Assembly (NCBI GenBank): GCA_913061025.1
Contig: CAJXUJ010000005.1
Coordinates: 1-24,347 of the forward strand
Direction of reading: 5' to 3'
DNA length: 24,347 nucleotides
Source: an uncultured Actinomycetes bacterium
GTDB taxonomy: Bacteria > Actinomycetota > Actinomycetes > S36-B12
Positions 1 to 9,800 of this stretch are shown in pieces. A program made the position numbers and the translations under genes. Numbering within the stretch: the first letter of the stretch is position 1; each line of letters starts with the position of its first letter. The notes beneath the pieces are model-generated. The model saw only the letters and a program-made list of their open reading frames with translations. It was not told the origin of the DNA and made no database searches.

Positions 1-81
1 ACCCCGTGGGACGACGAACTCGAACCATTCCGTATCGCCCACGAGGGCTCGACGGTCCGGGTGCTGCACGAGGTCGTCTAG
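1..81 (+). CDS. C-terminal end of an unidentified protein (5' truncated)
   Basis: Frame 1 is open from the first base to a TAG at 79-81 and encodes 26 residues ending in ...HEGSTVRVLHEVV. The strand fits because the next genes are all on the minus strand and the tail-to-tail stop overlap (78-81) is the same arrangement seen at the three other convergent pairs of the window. Too little sequence remains to name a family. No domain or motif is visible. Confidence 0.55.
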   Translation, partial: TPWDDELEPFRIAHEGSTVRVLHEVV

Positions 82-467
82 TCGCCAAATGTGGGAGTGC
101 GCGAACCTCGGCGCCAGCCGTAGACGACGAGAACCAGCGTGATGAGGACGAGGAGTAGATAGAGGGCATCGGCGAGCCCGACCTGATCGGTCACGCTCGT
201 GACCGCGTTGAGGCCAAGAACGACGACGACGAAAGTCCGCAAGGGTCGGCGCGAAGACCGACTGGCAACCGCAGCCAGGATCAGCAGCCCGAGGTTGGCC
301 ATCGTGAGCACCCCGAGGATCGCAAGGGCCGTTGGAGAGAGCGTTCCTCGCCCGATGGCAGCAGAAAGCGATGCGGAGCCGAGGAAGAACCAGGCGACGG
401 CAAGAGCCGCGAGGGCAAGGGTTGATGCGGTCGGCCACCGGTCAGGCTTGCCGGCGGGGCTTTCCAA
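78..467 (-). CDS. Small four-helix membrane protein of unknown function
   Basis: About 129 residues, with four hydrophobic segments that look like transmembrane helices: TLALAALAVAWFFLG, TALAILGVLTMANLGLLILA, RTFVVVVLGLNAVTSV and ALYLLLVLITLVLVVYGW. It ends in a basic tail. The open frame extends far upstream, but that extension is the out-of-frame shadow of the two small genes before it. I place the start at a TTG (467), 11 nt after the upstream stop codon. An alternative is the GTG at 512, which would overlap the zinc-ribbon gene by 34 nt. No ATG precedes the first helix. The position just behind the zinc-ribbon gene suggests cotranscription. I do not recognise the family. The stop codon interlocks with that of the opposing gene at the window edge. 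Confidence 0.6.
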   Translation of the reverse strand: MESPAGKPDRWPTASTLALAALAVAWFFLGSASLSAAIGRGTLSPTALAILGVLTMANLGLLILAAVASRSSRRPLRTFVVVVLGLNAVTSVTDQVGLADALYLLLVLITLVLVVYGWRRGSRTPTFGD

Positions 468-478
468 AGACGAGTCGC

Positions 479-670
479 TCAGACGCTGCAGGTCATGTCG
501 GTGCCGCAGCACATCGGCGACTTGATCTTGCCGTGACCGTTCGGGCAGACCGAAATGGCCACCGAAGCGCCGTCGTCCTTGACGAGGACGTCGTCCACGA
601 GTGGGGCGTCGCACGCACCGCAGGTTGTGTTGACGGACATTCCGCAGCTGGGGCAGGTGTAGAGAGCCAT
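479..670 (-). CDS. 63-residue cysteine-rich zinc-ribbon-like protein
   Basis: The protein starts MALYTCPSCG and carries C-x2-C at residues 6-9, C-x2-C (CGAC) near 17-20, a CPNGHG motif around residue 42, and a terminal CCGTDMTC block. This density of paired cysteines in 63 residues suggests one or two structural zinc knuckles, or a rubredoxin-like metal site. The middle (DDVLVKDDGASVAIS) resembles a short beta hairpin. The ATG at 670 has no Shine-Dalgarno sequence but sits 6 nt behind a TAGGTT -10-like hexamer, so the mRNA is probably leaderless. Cytoplasmic; no named family can be assigned. It neighbours a CDGSH iron-sulfur gene on the same strand. Confidence 0.8.
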   Translation of the reverse strand: MALYTCPSCGMSVNTTCGACDAPLVDDVLVKDDGASVAISVCPNGHGKIKSPMCCGTDMTCSV

Positions 671-676
671 GGGGAG

Positions 677-705
677 AACCTAGACCACCGAGGCTGATCT
701 GTCGT
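677..705 (-). promoter_or_regulatory. Probable leaderless promoter of the zinc-ribbon gene
   Basis: On the minus strand the sequence reads ACGACA (705-700), a 17-nt spacer, then TAGGTT (682-677). Six nucleotides later comes the ATG at 670. The -35 matches TTGACA at 4 of 6 positions and the -10 fits the actinobacterial TAnnnT form. Transcription would begin at or next to the start codon. Confidence 0.5.
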
Positions 706-744
706 ATCGGAATGGCCCTCGAGAACGAGCGACGAAGGGAGCCG

Positions 745-936
745 CTAGGACTTCCAGTCGTGCTTCTTGTGCGATCCGTCGCAGAAGGGCTTGTCCTCGC
801 TGAAACCGCACCGGCACAGGTAGACCGTCTCGGCTTCCTTGATGACGTTTCCGTCGGCGTCCTTGACGACCACGCCTCCGGCGACCTGGTTCGGACCATC
901 GGGCAGCGGGGTCACAACAACATTGTCTTCGCTCAT
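745..936 (-). CDS. CDGSH iron-sulfur domain protein
   Basis: A 63-residue protein ending ...YLCRCGFSEDKPFCDGSHKKHDWKS. The residues C41, C43, C52 and H56 form the exact CxC-x2-S-x3-P-x-C-D-G-S-H signature of the CDGSH/mitoNEET family, which holds a redox-active, acid-labile [2Fe-2S] cluster through three Cys and one His. In bacteria such proteins are small soluble electron-transfer or cluster-transfer factors. There is no membrane anchor here. The frame also allows an upstream ATG at 963, but MSEDN at 936 gives the usual family length and has a CATGCT hexamer 6 nt upstream. It lies 62 nt after the flippase-like gene on the same strand. Confidence 0.93.
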   Translation of the reverse strand: MSEDNVVVTPLPDGPNQVAGGVVVKDADGNVIKEAETVYLCRCGFSEDKPFCDGSHKKHDWKS

Positions 937-998
937 GGGCGCAGCATGGCAGCGATCGGTCAATAACGCGCGCTAGAGCAGATCGTCAGAGAAGAGCG

Positions 999-3551
999 TC
1001 AGAGCAGACCGTCGCGGGTGAGCTTGGTGAAGGCCCAGTAGCCGGGGACGGTGGGGGCCCAGAAGGTGATGAGTCGGTAGAGGAGAACTGCCGAGACCGC
1101 CGTTCCGGCATCGAGCCCGGCTGCCGTGAGACCCGCGGACAGGGCGGCCTCCACAGCACCGAGGCCACCGGGCGTAGGGGCTGCCTGACCGATGGTTGCA
1201 CCGGCGAGATAGACGACGGCAACCAGCGCGATGCTCATCGAGCCGCCGAAAGCCGCGACACAGGCAAAGAGCACGGCGATGTAGCTGAGATTAAGCAACA
1301 GGATGCCGCCGATGCCTTCCAGCAACTTCAAGGGTCGCTGCGCGACCGTCACCAGACGCGGAACCACTTCCCTGATCAGCGGGCGTACTCGCCGGGTTAT
1401 CTCCTTGCGTACCCGCGGCACAGCGAGAAGCGCGAGCGCGAGCACCGCAATGCTGGCGACGATGATCACCGCTGCCCGCGGGGGATCGAACGTGAAGTCC
1501 GCTGCCGTTCCGGCTGCGACACCGAAGCCCAAGAGCAACAGGATGTGGACGACGAAGGTCATCACACCCGAGACGCCCACGCTCGCCGCCGCGAGTGCCG
1601 GGTGAAGACCGGACTTCTGCAGATAGCGCACGTTGATAGCGATCGAGCCCAGCGTTGGAGGAGATACGAGCGTTGCGAAGTCACCGGCGATCTGGGCCAT
1701 CAATGTCCGTGAGAGTCGGAGCTTCTCCGGCACGAAACCCGACAGCGACCACGCCGATCCGAAGTACGTCAGCAGGCTGAAGACGATCGCTGCGGCGATC
1801 CATCTCCAGTCGGAGTTCGTTACGAGGGAAGCGAGGTCAACCTGCGCGAGCTGTGACAGCAGAACGTATGCCGCAATGGTGCCGGCGACGACCATGATCA
1901 AAGTGCGCGGCTTCACGCGCTCAAGTTGGATCGTCTCCTCGTCCGCACCCGGTCGGATTTCCACCAGCCGATCTCGCAGGGAAACGATGAGTCCCTTGTG
2001 CTTGCGCAGTTGGCTCCGCGTGGCTCGCGACAGGGCTACCGGTTGGAGTGCGGGTAGGGCGCGACCGATGCCATCAAGGCCGAGGATCGCCTTGCCGGTA
2101 GCAACCACGCGTTCGACGTCGGTGAGCATCGCAAGGGTGCACAGGAGTTCGGCAACGTCGATCCGCATCGAGACGTCACTCGCTGCGACACCACCGGTGT
2201 CGTGTCCGATGACCCACACGCTGCCGTCGCTGGCGCGTAGGAGATGTTCAGCGTTCAGCGAGCGGTGGGAGATCTGGTGTTCGTGCATTGTGCGCACCGC
2301 CCGCCAGGCCCCGCGTAGATCGTCGTCGGTGACCTCGTCGAGGTCGGCGAACCTAGTGCCCTCGATGTGCTGGTAGGCGAGCACGCATGAGTCAGGTCCG
2401 ACTTCGGATGCCAAGAGCAGGCGGGGTTCGGGGACGCCTGCCGCTTCACCGGCGTAGGAGACCAGCGCGGCGTGCTCGAGTGCTCGGCGCATATTGAAGG
2501 CCGAGTTGCCCGGCTCCTCGCGAAGGCGCAATGACGTCCACACCGCTCGAAGCAGGCCTGCACCTTCGAGGTCGCGGTCGAGTACGGTCACTTGGAGCAG
2601 CTGGCCGCTACGGCTCGTGGCGATGTAACGACGTCCGCGGTTGGTCGATTCCTGGGCGCGCAGCATGGTCACCGGCAGGCCGCCTCGGTCGAGCGCCTCG
2701 GCAACTTCGGCTCCGCTGGGCCGGGTGGTCTGGATACCGAGTGCGTAGCGGACGGCGAGGCCGATGGCCCAGCCAACCATCAAGGATGCCGCCAGCCCCG
2801 CTACAGCGATGGTCACGCTCAGGATCGCGACGATGATCAGAGAACCCATGACCACGACGGACAACACGTTCCACGGGCGCCGACTCATCAGCCGCGATGC
2901 CGTGATGAAAGCAAGGAGGCCACCCAATGTGGGGGTGGTGGCCGCGTTGCCCGGGTCGGCCGAACCCGTCAGCGCGATGAGGAGCCGGGGATCGGCGATC
3001 TCGGACACGATGACCGATGCCCCGGTGAGCACCACTGCGGCGACGAGGAGAGCCACAAGGGCGTCGAACAGTTGACGAACGCGTCGGCGGATGATCAAGG
3101 CGATCGCGCCGGCGATCGGAAGGGCCAACGTGCCGATTCCGCCGATGACGTTGATGATCAAGACCACGGGGTCCGGGAGAAGTCGGGCGCCGCCAACGAG
3201 GTCTTGTTCGAGGCCGCTGGTGGTCCCGGTCGCGAACCAGCCGAGGGCGACTGCCGCGGCGGCCAGGGCCAACGCGAGGGCCAGGCGCGCGAGATCAAGC
3301 GGACGCCGGAGCCTTCGGGGAATCACGCCGTCTTCGATGACGATCGTTCCTGCAGCCGTGACCCCGTCGGTGCCCGGTGACGTACCCGAGCCAAGTGCGC
3401 CAGCGTCGGCGAGGGCGTCCGCTCGTAGGTCGGTGGGAGAAGAAGGCTGCTCCGGAAGGTCCGCCACGGGAAGAGGGCCGGCGATGGTGAACTCGGTGCG
3501 GAGCGTCGACTTCTCGGGGGGCTGTTCCTGCGCCCGCGTGTCGTCGCTCAC
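999..3551 (-). CDS. Flippase-like / LPG-synthase-type membrane protein with an internal pseudokinase-like domain
   Basis: An 850-residue polytopic protein. The order is: a disordered acidic N-terminus (1-80); a first membrane block of about six helices (87-270); a soluble domain (about 280-535) that looks like a degenerate protein or aminoglycoside kinase; and a C-terminal membrane domain (550-845) with the PTPGGLGAVEAAL motif at 792-804, typical of the LPG_synthase_TM/TIGR00374 flippase-like family. In the soluble domain the catalytic loop reads HRSLNAEHLL (429-438), where active kinases have HxDxxxxN, and the metal-loop equivalent reads VIGHDTGG (447-454), so kinase chemistry is doubtful. 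Such proteins are expected to move or modify a polyprenyl-linked or lipid substrate in the plasma membrane; the substrate is unknown. The start is a GTG at 3551, with CACCAT 6 nt upstream, divergent from adnA. Confidence 0.85.
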   Translation of the reverse strand: MSDDTRAQEQPPEKSTLRTEFTIAGPLPVADLPEQPSSPTDLRADALADAGALGSGTSPGTDGVTAAGTIVIEDGVIPRRLRRPLDLARLALALALAAAAVALGWFATGTTSGLEQDLVGGARLLPDPVVLIINVIGGIGTLALPIAGAIALIIRRRVRQLFDALVALLVAAVVLTGASVIVSEIADPRLLIALTGSADPGNAATTPTLGGLLAFITASRLMSRRPWNVLSVVVMGSLIIVAILSVTIAVAGLAASLMVGWAIGLAVRYALGIQTTRPSGAEVAEALDRGGLPVTMLRAQESTNRGRRYIATSRSGQLLQVTVLDRDLEGAGLLRAVWTSLRLREEPGNSAFNMRRALEHAALVSYAGEAAGVPEPRLLLASEVGPDSCVLAYQHIEGTRFADLDEVTDDDLRGAWRAVRTMHEHQISHRSLNAEHLLRASDGSVWVIGHDTGGVAASDVSMRIDVAELLCTLAMLTDVERVVATGKAILGLDGIGRALPALQPVALSRATRSQLRKHKGLIVSLRDRLVEIRPGADEETIQLERVKPRTLIMVVAGTIAAYVLLSQLAQVDLASLVTNSDWRWIAAAIVFSLLTYFGSAWSLSGFVPEKLRLSRTLMAQIAGDFATLVSPPTLGSIAINVRYLQKSGLHPALAAASVGVSGVMTFVVHILLLLGFGVAAGTAADFTFDPPRAAVIIVASIAVLALALLAVPRVRKEITRRVRPLIREVVPRLVTVAQRPLKLLEGIGGILLLNLSYIAVLFACVAAFGGSMSIALVAVVYLAGATIGQAAPTPGGLGAVEAALSAGLTAAGLDAGTAVSAVLLYRLITFWAPTVPGYWAFTKLTRDGLL

Positions 3552-3589
3552 CGACCGATGGTGTCACATCGCGGTGGTATTCATGGACG

Positions 3590-6500
3590 GTGCGCGCCCG
3601 GTTGGACCTCTCGCCCCTGCCCAGGGCGCAGGCACCTGTCCTGGACGCCGAGCAGCAGTCGGTTGTCGAGCATCGCGAGGGCCCGCTGCTGGTGCTCGCG
3701 GGCCCGGGTACCGGCAAGACCACCACGATCGTCGAGTCGGTGGTGGCTCGCTTGGCGGAAGGGCAGGCACCGAGCGAGGTCCTGGTCCTCACCTTTGGGC
3801 GGCGGGCGGCCGATGAAGTCCGTGACCGGGTCGCCGCCAGGATCGGTGGGGGGCTCCTGCCGCAGGTCGCCACTTTCCACTCTTTTGCCTACGGACTCAT
3901 TCGATCCCATGCCTCGCACGAGGAGTACCTGGACCCGCCACGGCTGTTGTCCGGTGCGGAAGAAGACCAGCGGATCCGCGAACTTATTCGTGGCAGCGTG
4001 GAAGACGGCACCGTCCGATGGCCCGAGGAGCTACGCGAGGCGCTCGGAACCCAGGGGTTCGCGGCCGAGGTTCGGGTACTGATCGCTCGGATGCGGGAGC
4101 GGGAGATCAGCCCGGTCCGTCTGCGGGAAATCGCCGACGAGGTCGGGCGTCCCGAGTGGCGTGCTGTCGCGGACATCGCGGAGCAAGAGGAAGACGTCAT
4201 GGTGCTGCAAAACGTCATGGACTACGCGGAACTCATGCGCCGCGCCGTCCTGCTGGCGGGGGACCCAGTGGTGCAGGCGGACCTGCACGCGAGATTCCGG
4301 TCGATCTACGTCGATGAGTTCCAAGACACCGATCCGATGCAGGTGGAACTGCTGAAGCGGATGGTGGGACCGGCGTCGTCAATCGTTGCCGTCGGGGACC
4401 CGGATCAGGCGATCTACGCCTTCCGTGGCGCCGACGTCCGTGGCATCCTGCAATTCCCCGAGGAGTTCCGCCGAAGTGATGGCACGCCGTCACCCATCGT
4501 CGCGCTGCGCAGGGTGCGCCGGTACGGATCGCAGATCGCGCAGGCTGCACGGGCGGCCCTGGCGCCCCGCGGACTGGGCACTTTGCCGAGCCACGTACAG
4601 CGGGAGCACCGTGATCCGCGTTTCGAGCGGCACGAGGATCCAGCGTCATCTCCGGCGGTTCGGGTGCTGCTGTGTCCTACCCGGGCGTCGCGTGACCTGC
4701 ACATCGCCGAGCAGATTCGAGCAGCGCACGTCCACGACAAGATCGCCTGGCAGGACATGGCCGTTCTGGTCCGTTCGGTGACTGACCTAACGAGCATCGA
4801 GCGTGCGCTCAACGTCGCGGGCGTGCCGGCGTCGATCACCGCTGATGAAATCCCGCTGCACGCCGAGCCTGCTGTTGCCCAGTTACTCAGCATCGTGGAG
4901 ATAGCCGCCCGTCCGCGGCACGGGACACCCGAAAGGATCGAGGATCTACTCCTCGGTCCGATCGGACGATTGGACGTCTCCGACATTCGGCGCCTCGGCC
5001 GAGCCCTCCGCTCCCAGCGTCGGGCGGCTGACGAGGACGTCCTTCCTGCGCGTGAACTCGTCCGCTCGCTGGTGATGGCGGATGAACCGATGCCACCCGA
5101 ACTCGAACAGGCAAGCGAGATCGCCGCCGGAATACTCCGAGTGCGACAGGTGCTATCCGAGGTTGCCGGGTGCATCGAGTCGGGTGCGTCGATCGGCGAG
5201 GTTCTGTGGGCGGCGTGGACCGGCGGTTCCTCCCCCCACAGGTGGCCCGAGCGTCTCAAGGAAGCTGCACTGGCCGGCTCGGCCAGTGCCGATCACGACG
5301 TCGATGCCGTGATGGCGCTGTTCGACGCCGCCGAGCGGCTTAGTGAGCGCTATCGCGGTGTGTACGCCGTCACCACGTTCCTCGACACGCTCCGTGATCA
5401 GGCGATCCCGGCCGAGTCCATCGCTGATTCATCGGCCCGGCGCGTCGGCACGCAGCCGATGGTTCGCATCATGACCGTCCATCGAGCCAAGGGCTTGGAG
5501 TGGTCTCGGGTGTGGGTGACCGGACTCGAAGAGGGACTGTGGCCCAATATTCAGCCTCGCAACTCGCTGCTCGCCGTTGATGAATTGGCCTCGGACCACC
5601 GCGAGGGACCTGACCTGATCCGAGAGGAACGCAACCTGCTTTACGTGGCGTGCACCCGTGCGCGTGAGCAGCTCACCCTGCTTGCCGTGGACTCAGGCGA
5701 GGAAGGTGAGGACCGCCCGAGTCGATTCATCACCGATCTCGTCAATGTCGGGGTGCCGATCGAACGGGTTGCCCATCGTCCGGACCTCATCACGAGTTGG
5801 TCCGGCCTGGTCGTCGATCTACGCCGGGCGATCATCGACCCGGATGTTTCAGCGGCCGAGCGTGAACAGGCGGCGTCATTGCTCGCCACCATCGGACGGA
5901 TGCGTGAACCGGACGGACGGCCCAGCGTCCCGGCAGCCGATCCGGTGAACTGGTGGGGCCTGCATCAGTTGACCGACGGACCCACCCCGCTTCGTCGATC
6001 CGATGAACCGATTGCCCTGTCCGGCTCGTCACTGGACTCCATCCGGCAGTGCTCGATGAAGTGGTTCCTCGACCATGAGGTGCACGCCGAGGTTCCCCGG
6101 AACAGTGCGACGGCGTTCGGCAGCATCGTGCACGCCATCGCCGACCATGTGGCGCGGGGCAACATCCCCGAGGACATCGAATTGATGGATGAGTTCGTCG
6201 ATCGCGTGTGGTCTCAGGTGGACTTCGATGCGCTATGGCGCTCTCGATCGGAGCGGGTAGAGGCTAGGGCGTCGTTGGAACGTTTCCTTCGCTACCACCG
6301 AGCGCAACTTCGCGAGTTCGTCGTAAGCGAGAGGTACCTGACAACAAACCTTGAGGTCCCAACGCCTCAAGGCTCGACGGAAGACGTCGAAATACGCGGG
6401 TTCATCGATCGAGTCGAGCGAGATAGCGAGGACCGCCTGGTCGCGATCGATTTCAAGACGTCGTCGTCCGTTCCTACCAAGGCCGAGACCGAGGAGCACG

Positions 6501-6862
6501 GACAACTGGGGCTCTACCAACTCTTGCTACGAGAGGTGGGCGGATTGGTCGCGGAATCGGGAGAGATTGCGTTGGTCGGCGGGGCTGCCCTGGTGCAACT
6601 GCGACGAGACGCGGGGGCCAAGGATCCAGGGCCGAAGGAACAGATGCAAGCCGCGCTGAAAGATCGGGGCGACGGTCACGTCACCTGGATCGAGGAAGCT
6701 CTCGGTCAGGCAGCCGACGTGGTTCGCGGGGAAGACATCGGCGCGCATGTCGGCAAGCACTGTCGGTTCTGTAACTTCGTCGGCATCTGTCCGGCAAGGA
6801 ATCCGCAAGTCTCCGTCATTCAGCTCGAGGGCAGTTCGCTCGTTGACGGTGATCACGAATGA
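3590..6862 (+). CDS. adnA: AdnA-like subunit of the AdnAB ATP-dependent helicase-nuclease
   Basis: A 1090-residue UvrD-like superfamily 1A motor fused to a RecB/AddB-type nuclease. Walker A is GPGTGKT (38-44) and Walker B is VDEFQDTD, with D242-E243. Motif IV-VI elements include MVRIMTVHRAKGLEW and LLYVACTRAREQL. The nuclease has H848, D940 (GFIDRVE) and D954-x-K956 (IDFKT). Cys 821, 1058, 1061 and 1067 form the AddB/Cas4-like C...C-x2-C-x5-C iron-sulfur arrangement. In mycobacteria, AdnAB resects double-strand breaks. I call this AdnA because it is the first gene of the pair and carries the Fe-S cysteines. The start is a GTG at 3590, only 38 bp from the divergent gene, with TATTCA 6 nt upstream. 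It is translationally coupled to adnB. Confidence 0.88.
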   Translation: MRARLDLSPLPRAQAPVLDAEQQSVVEHREGPLLVLAGPGTGKTTTIVESVVARLAEGQAPSEVLVLTFGRRAADEVRDRVAARIGGGLLPQVATFHSFAYGLIRSHASHEEYLDPPRLLSGAEEDQRIRELIRGSVEDGTVRWPEELREALGTQGFAAEVRVLIARMREREISPVRLREIADEVGRPEWRAVADIAEQEEDVMVLQNVMDYAELMRRAVLLAGDPVVQADLHARFRSIYVDEFQDTDPMQVELLKRMVGPASSIVAVGDPDQAIYAFRGADVRGILQFPEEFRRSDGTPSPIVALRRVRRYGSQIAQAARAALAPRGLGTLPSHVQREHRDPRFERHEDPASSPAVRVLLCPTRASRDLHIAEQIRAAHVHDKIAWQDMAVLVRSVTDLTSIERALNVAGVPASITADEIPLHAEPAVAQLLSIVEIAARPRHGTPERIEDLLLGPIGRLDVSDIRRLGRALRSQRRAADEDVLPARELVRSLVMADEPMPPELEQASEIAAGILRVRQVLSEVAGCIESGASIGEVLWAAWTGGSSPHRWPERLKEAALAGSASADHDVDAVMALFDAAERLSERYRGVYAVTTFLDTLRDQAIPAESIADSSARRVGTQPMVRIMTVHRAKGLEWSRVWVTGLEEGLWPNIQPRNSLLAVDELASDHREGPDLIREERNLLYVACTRAREQLTLLAVDSGEEGEDRPSRFITDLVNVGVPIERVAHRPDLITSWSGLVVDLRRAIIDPDVSAAEREQAASLLATIGRMREPDGRPSVPAADPVNWWGLHQLTDGPTPLRRSDEPIALSGSSLDSIRQCSMKWFLDHEVHAEVPRNSATAFGSIVHAIADHVARGNIPEDIELMDEFVDRVWSQVDFDALWRSRSERVEARASLERFLRYHRAQLREFVVSERYLTTNLEVPTPQGSTEDVEIRGFIDRVERDSEDRLVAIDFKTSSSVPTKAETEEHGQLGLYQLLLREVGGLVAESGEIALVGGAALVQLRRDAGAKDPGPKEQMQAALKDRGDGHVTWIEEALGQAADVVRGEDIGAHVGKHCRFCNFVGICPARNPQVSVIQLEGSSLVDGDHE

Positions 6863-9800
6863 CCACTTCGAGCACAGGCGTTTCGGTAGCCGACGTCGGC
6901 CGATCCGACCTCGCCCGAGCGCTGGGTTTTGACCTCAGCGACGCCCAATGGAACGCCGTGAGTGCACCACTCGAGCCGGGGGTGATCGTCGCGGGCGCAG
7001 GTACTGGCAAGACCACCTCGATGTCGGCGCGCGTTGCGTATCTCGCCGCCAGCGGTCTTGTCGATCCGGACCGAGTTCTCGGTCTTACCTTCACCAACAA
7101 GGCTGCTGCGCAACTCCTATCGGCAACCCGATCCCGCATCGCCGCGATGGGAATCGAGGGCGCCGAGCCGCAAGTCTCTACCTACAACGCGTTCGCCGCG
7201 CGGATCGTCACCGACTACGGCATGCGCATCGGTCGCGAACCCACCGCAACGCTGCTGGTTGATGGTCTGCGTCACCAGCACGCGTATCGACTCGTGTGCA
7301 CGGCTGATGATGAATCGATTACCGAGCGGCTCGCCGGAATCGGAAAGAGTCCCGCCACGATTACCGAACAGATGCTCGCCCTCGACCAGGAACTCAGCGA
7401 GCTCTCCATCGAGCCTGGGGAACTCATCGAGCACGATCAGGCGCTCGTTACGCGGTTACTCGATCTTGGTGCGGACCGGGGCAAGGGTCGGGACATCTCA
7501 GACGCAGCACACCGGCGGATTGCACTCGCGCTTGTGATCGAGCAGTGGCGGAACTACAAGGCCGCTCGCGACCTGTGGGACTACTCCGATCAGGTGCGTC
7601 TCGCGCAGCAGATCCTCGATCGCTATCCGGAGACTGTTACGGAAATCCGGTCGCGCTTCGACATCGTCCTGCTCGATGAGTACCAGGACACGTCCATAGC
7701 CCAGCGCCGGTTGCTCCAGACGCTGTTCGCCGGGGGATTCCCCGTGACCGCGGTCGGGGATCCATGTCAGGCGATCTACTCGTGGCGCGGCGCGAGCGTG
7801 GACAACATCGAGTCCTTCCCGTCCCATTTCCCGCGCGCGAGCGGGGAGCGAGCTGCCCGCTACTCGCTCATGGAGAACCGACGCTCGGGGCCCGCTGTTT
7901 TGCATGTCGCCAATGAACTTGCTTCGACGCTACGGGCTGAGCATGACGGAACCGAACCACTGGTGCCCGCAACCGATGCTCTACCCGCTCGGGTCGATGT
8001 TGCCCTCTTCGAGACGATCGATGAGGAAGTGGACTTTGTCGCGTGGGCAGTGCGGGACGTATTCGAGCGGACCGGAAAATCCGCTTCCACCGAACCGTCC
8101 CAGGTTCCGACCATCGCTGTCTTGTGCACCACTGCTCAAGACATCCGCCGCATCGACCGCGCGCTGCGAAACCTTGGCGTCCCGACGTACGTCAGTGGCG
8201 CGGCGGCATTGCTGGCTGACCCGGCGGTTGCCGATACCCGAGCGCTGTTGGAAGTAGTCCATGAGCCGACCGCAAATCCGTCGATGGTGCGCCTGCTGAC
8301 CGGTGCTCGCTGGCGAGTGGGGGCTCGGGACCTCGCCGTTCTTGGAGACCGGGCGCGCGAGTTGGCCGGAGGTCGCGGACGACCGCAGAGCGAGACCATC
8401 GATGAGGCCCTCGACGAGGCTGTCGCGGGTAGCGATGTTGTCGAGGTCGTGGCGCTCGCCGATGCGCTCACCGATCCAGGACCACCCGAGAAGTACTCCT
8501 CTCGAGCCCTGCAGGTCTTCGCTGAGGTCGCGGAACTTATCTCGGAACTGCGTTCGCACACCGGTGAGGCGATCACGGACTTCATCGCCCGAGCCATCAG
8601 AGAACTTGGCGTCGATGTGGAAGCAGATCTCAACGACCCCAGCGGTGCGAGTGCCGCGGCACTCGGTGATTTTCTGGCCCTGGCGGCGAACATGACGGAG
8701 ATCGATGGACGAGTCAGCCTCGGCGGTTTCCTCACCTGGCTGCGCGACGCCGAACGATTCAACGTGACCATCGCCCACACCCGTCCGCGGGTCGAGGGCG
8801 CCGTTTCGTTGATGACGGTTTTTGCCGCCAAGGGTCTTGAGTTCTCGCATGTCTTCGTGCCGTTTGTCTCCGACGGCGCGTTTCCGGGAGGTAAGTCGCG
8901 CGGCCGGTGGGTTACGAGTTCCCAGATCGTGCCCTGGCCGCTTCGATCAGATGCTCCACTGGAATTGGGTCAGTTCCCTCGCGACAACGGTGATTCCGTC
9001 AGCAAACAGCATGATGGGTACGTCGATGCACTTCGACAGATCGACGAACGCAACAACGAGCGCCTGGCCTATGTGGCACTCACCCGGGCCGAGTCCTCGC
9101 TGACCGTCACCGGACACTGGTGGGGTCCGGGGCAGACCAAGCCGCGCGGGCCCCATCGGTTTCTCGAGGACATCAGAAATGCCGTCGAGTCTGCCGATCC
9201 GGACACCTGCCGAGTCGTGGCCTGGGCAGACGAACCCGAGCCGGGCGGTGCCAATCCCGTGACCGGCAGTGGCAGTGTCACGTGGCCCCAGCCCGTCCCT
9301 CGGGATCATCGGGCTCGGCTCCTCGCGGCAGCCGAGTTGATCGATTCGCGGGAAGCCGCGGGTCCGGCTGCCTTCGCCGCCACTTTCGATTTTGAGCTCG
9401 CTGATGCCGGTGCCGATGCCGCAACAGGTCGCATTCGACGGTGGCATGAGACCTTCGCCGCCCTGGCGGAAGACCGCGCGACGGGGTCAGATGAGCAGGT
9501 GGTGAGGCTCGGTGACCATGTGGGTGCCACCACGTTCCTGCGGGCACTGAGCAAGCCTGATGACGTCGCGGTGGACCTACTGCGGCCGATGCCGAGGCAA
9601 CCCTCACGGGCGGCTGCTCGGGGTATCGCCTGGCACGCGTGGGTCGAAACAGTCTTCGGTCAACAGTCACTACTCGGGGTCGACGACCTGCCCGGTGCCG
9701 CCGATGAGGACATCGCCTCCGACGATCAACTCGAGGAACTCAAGCGTGCTTTCGAGCGGACGGGGTATGCCGGACGGGAACCCGTGGCGGTCGAGCGTGG

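Noticed and set aside
1633..2376. Plus-strand open frame of 247 codons, and others such as 2592-3380 and 3091-3816, inside the flippase-like gene
   Set aside because: Compositionally they are low-complexity shadows of the high-GC minus-strand gene, with no domain motifs. The minus-strand product has clear family signatures.
3552..3589. SOS/LexA box between the divergent flippase-like gene and adnA
   Set aside because: No GAAC-N4-GTTC-type dyad is present in the 38-bp gap, nor did I see one upstream of uvrD2.
4414..5259. Minus-strand open frames inside adnA and adnB (281 codons here; also 7981-8850)
   Set aside because: They are antisense to well-supported helicase motifs, Ser/Arg-rich, and without recognisable domains.
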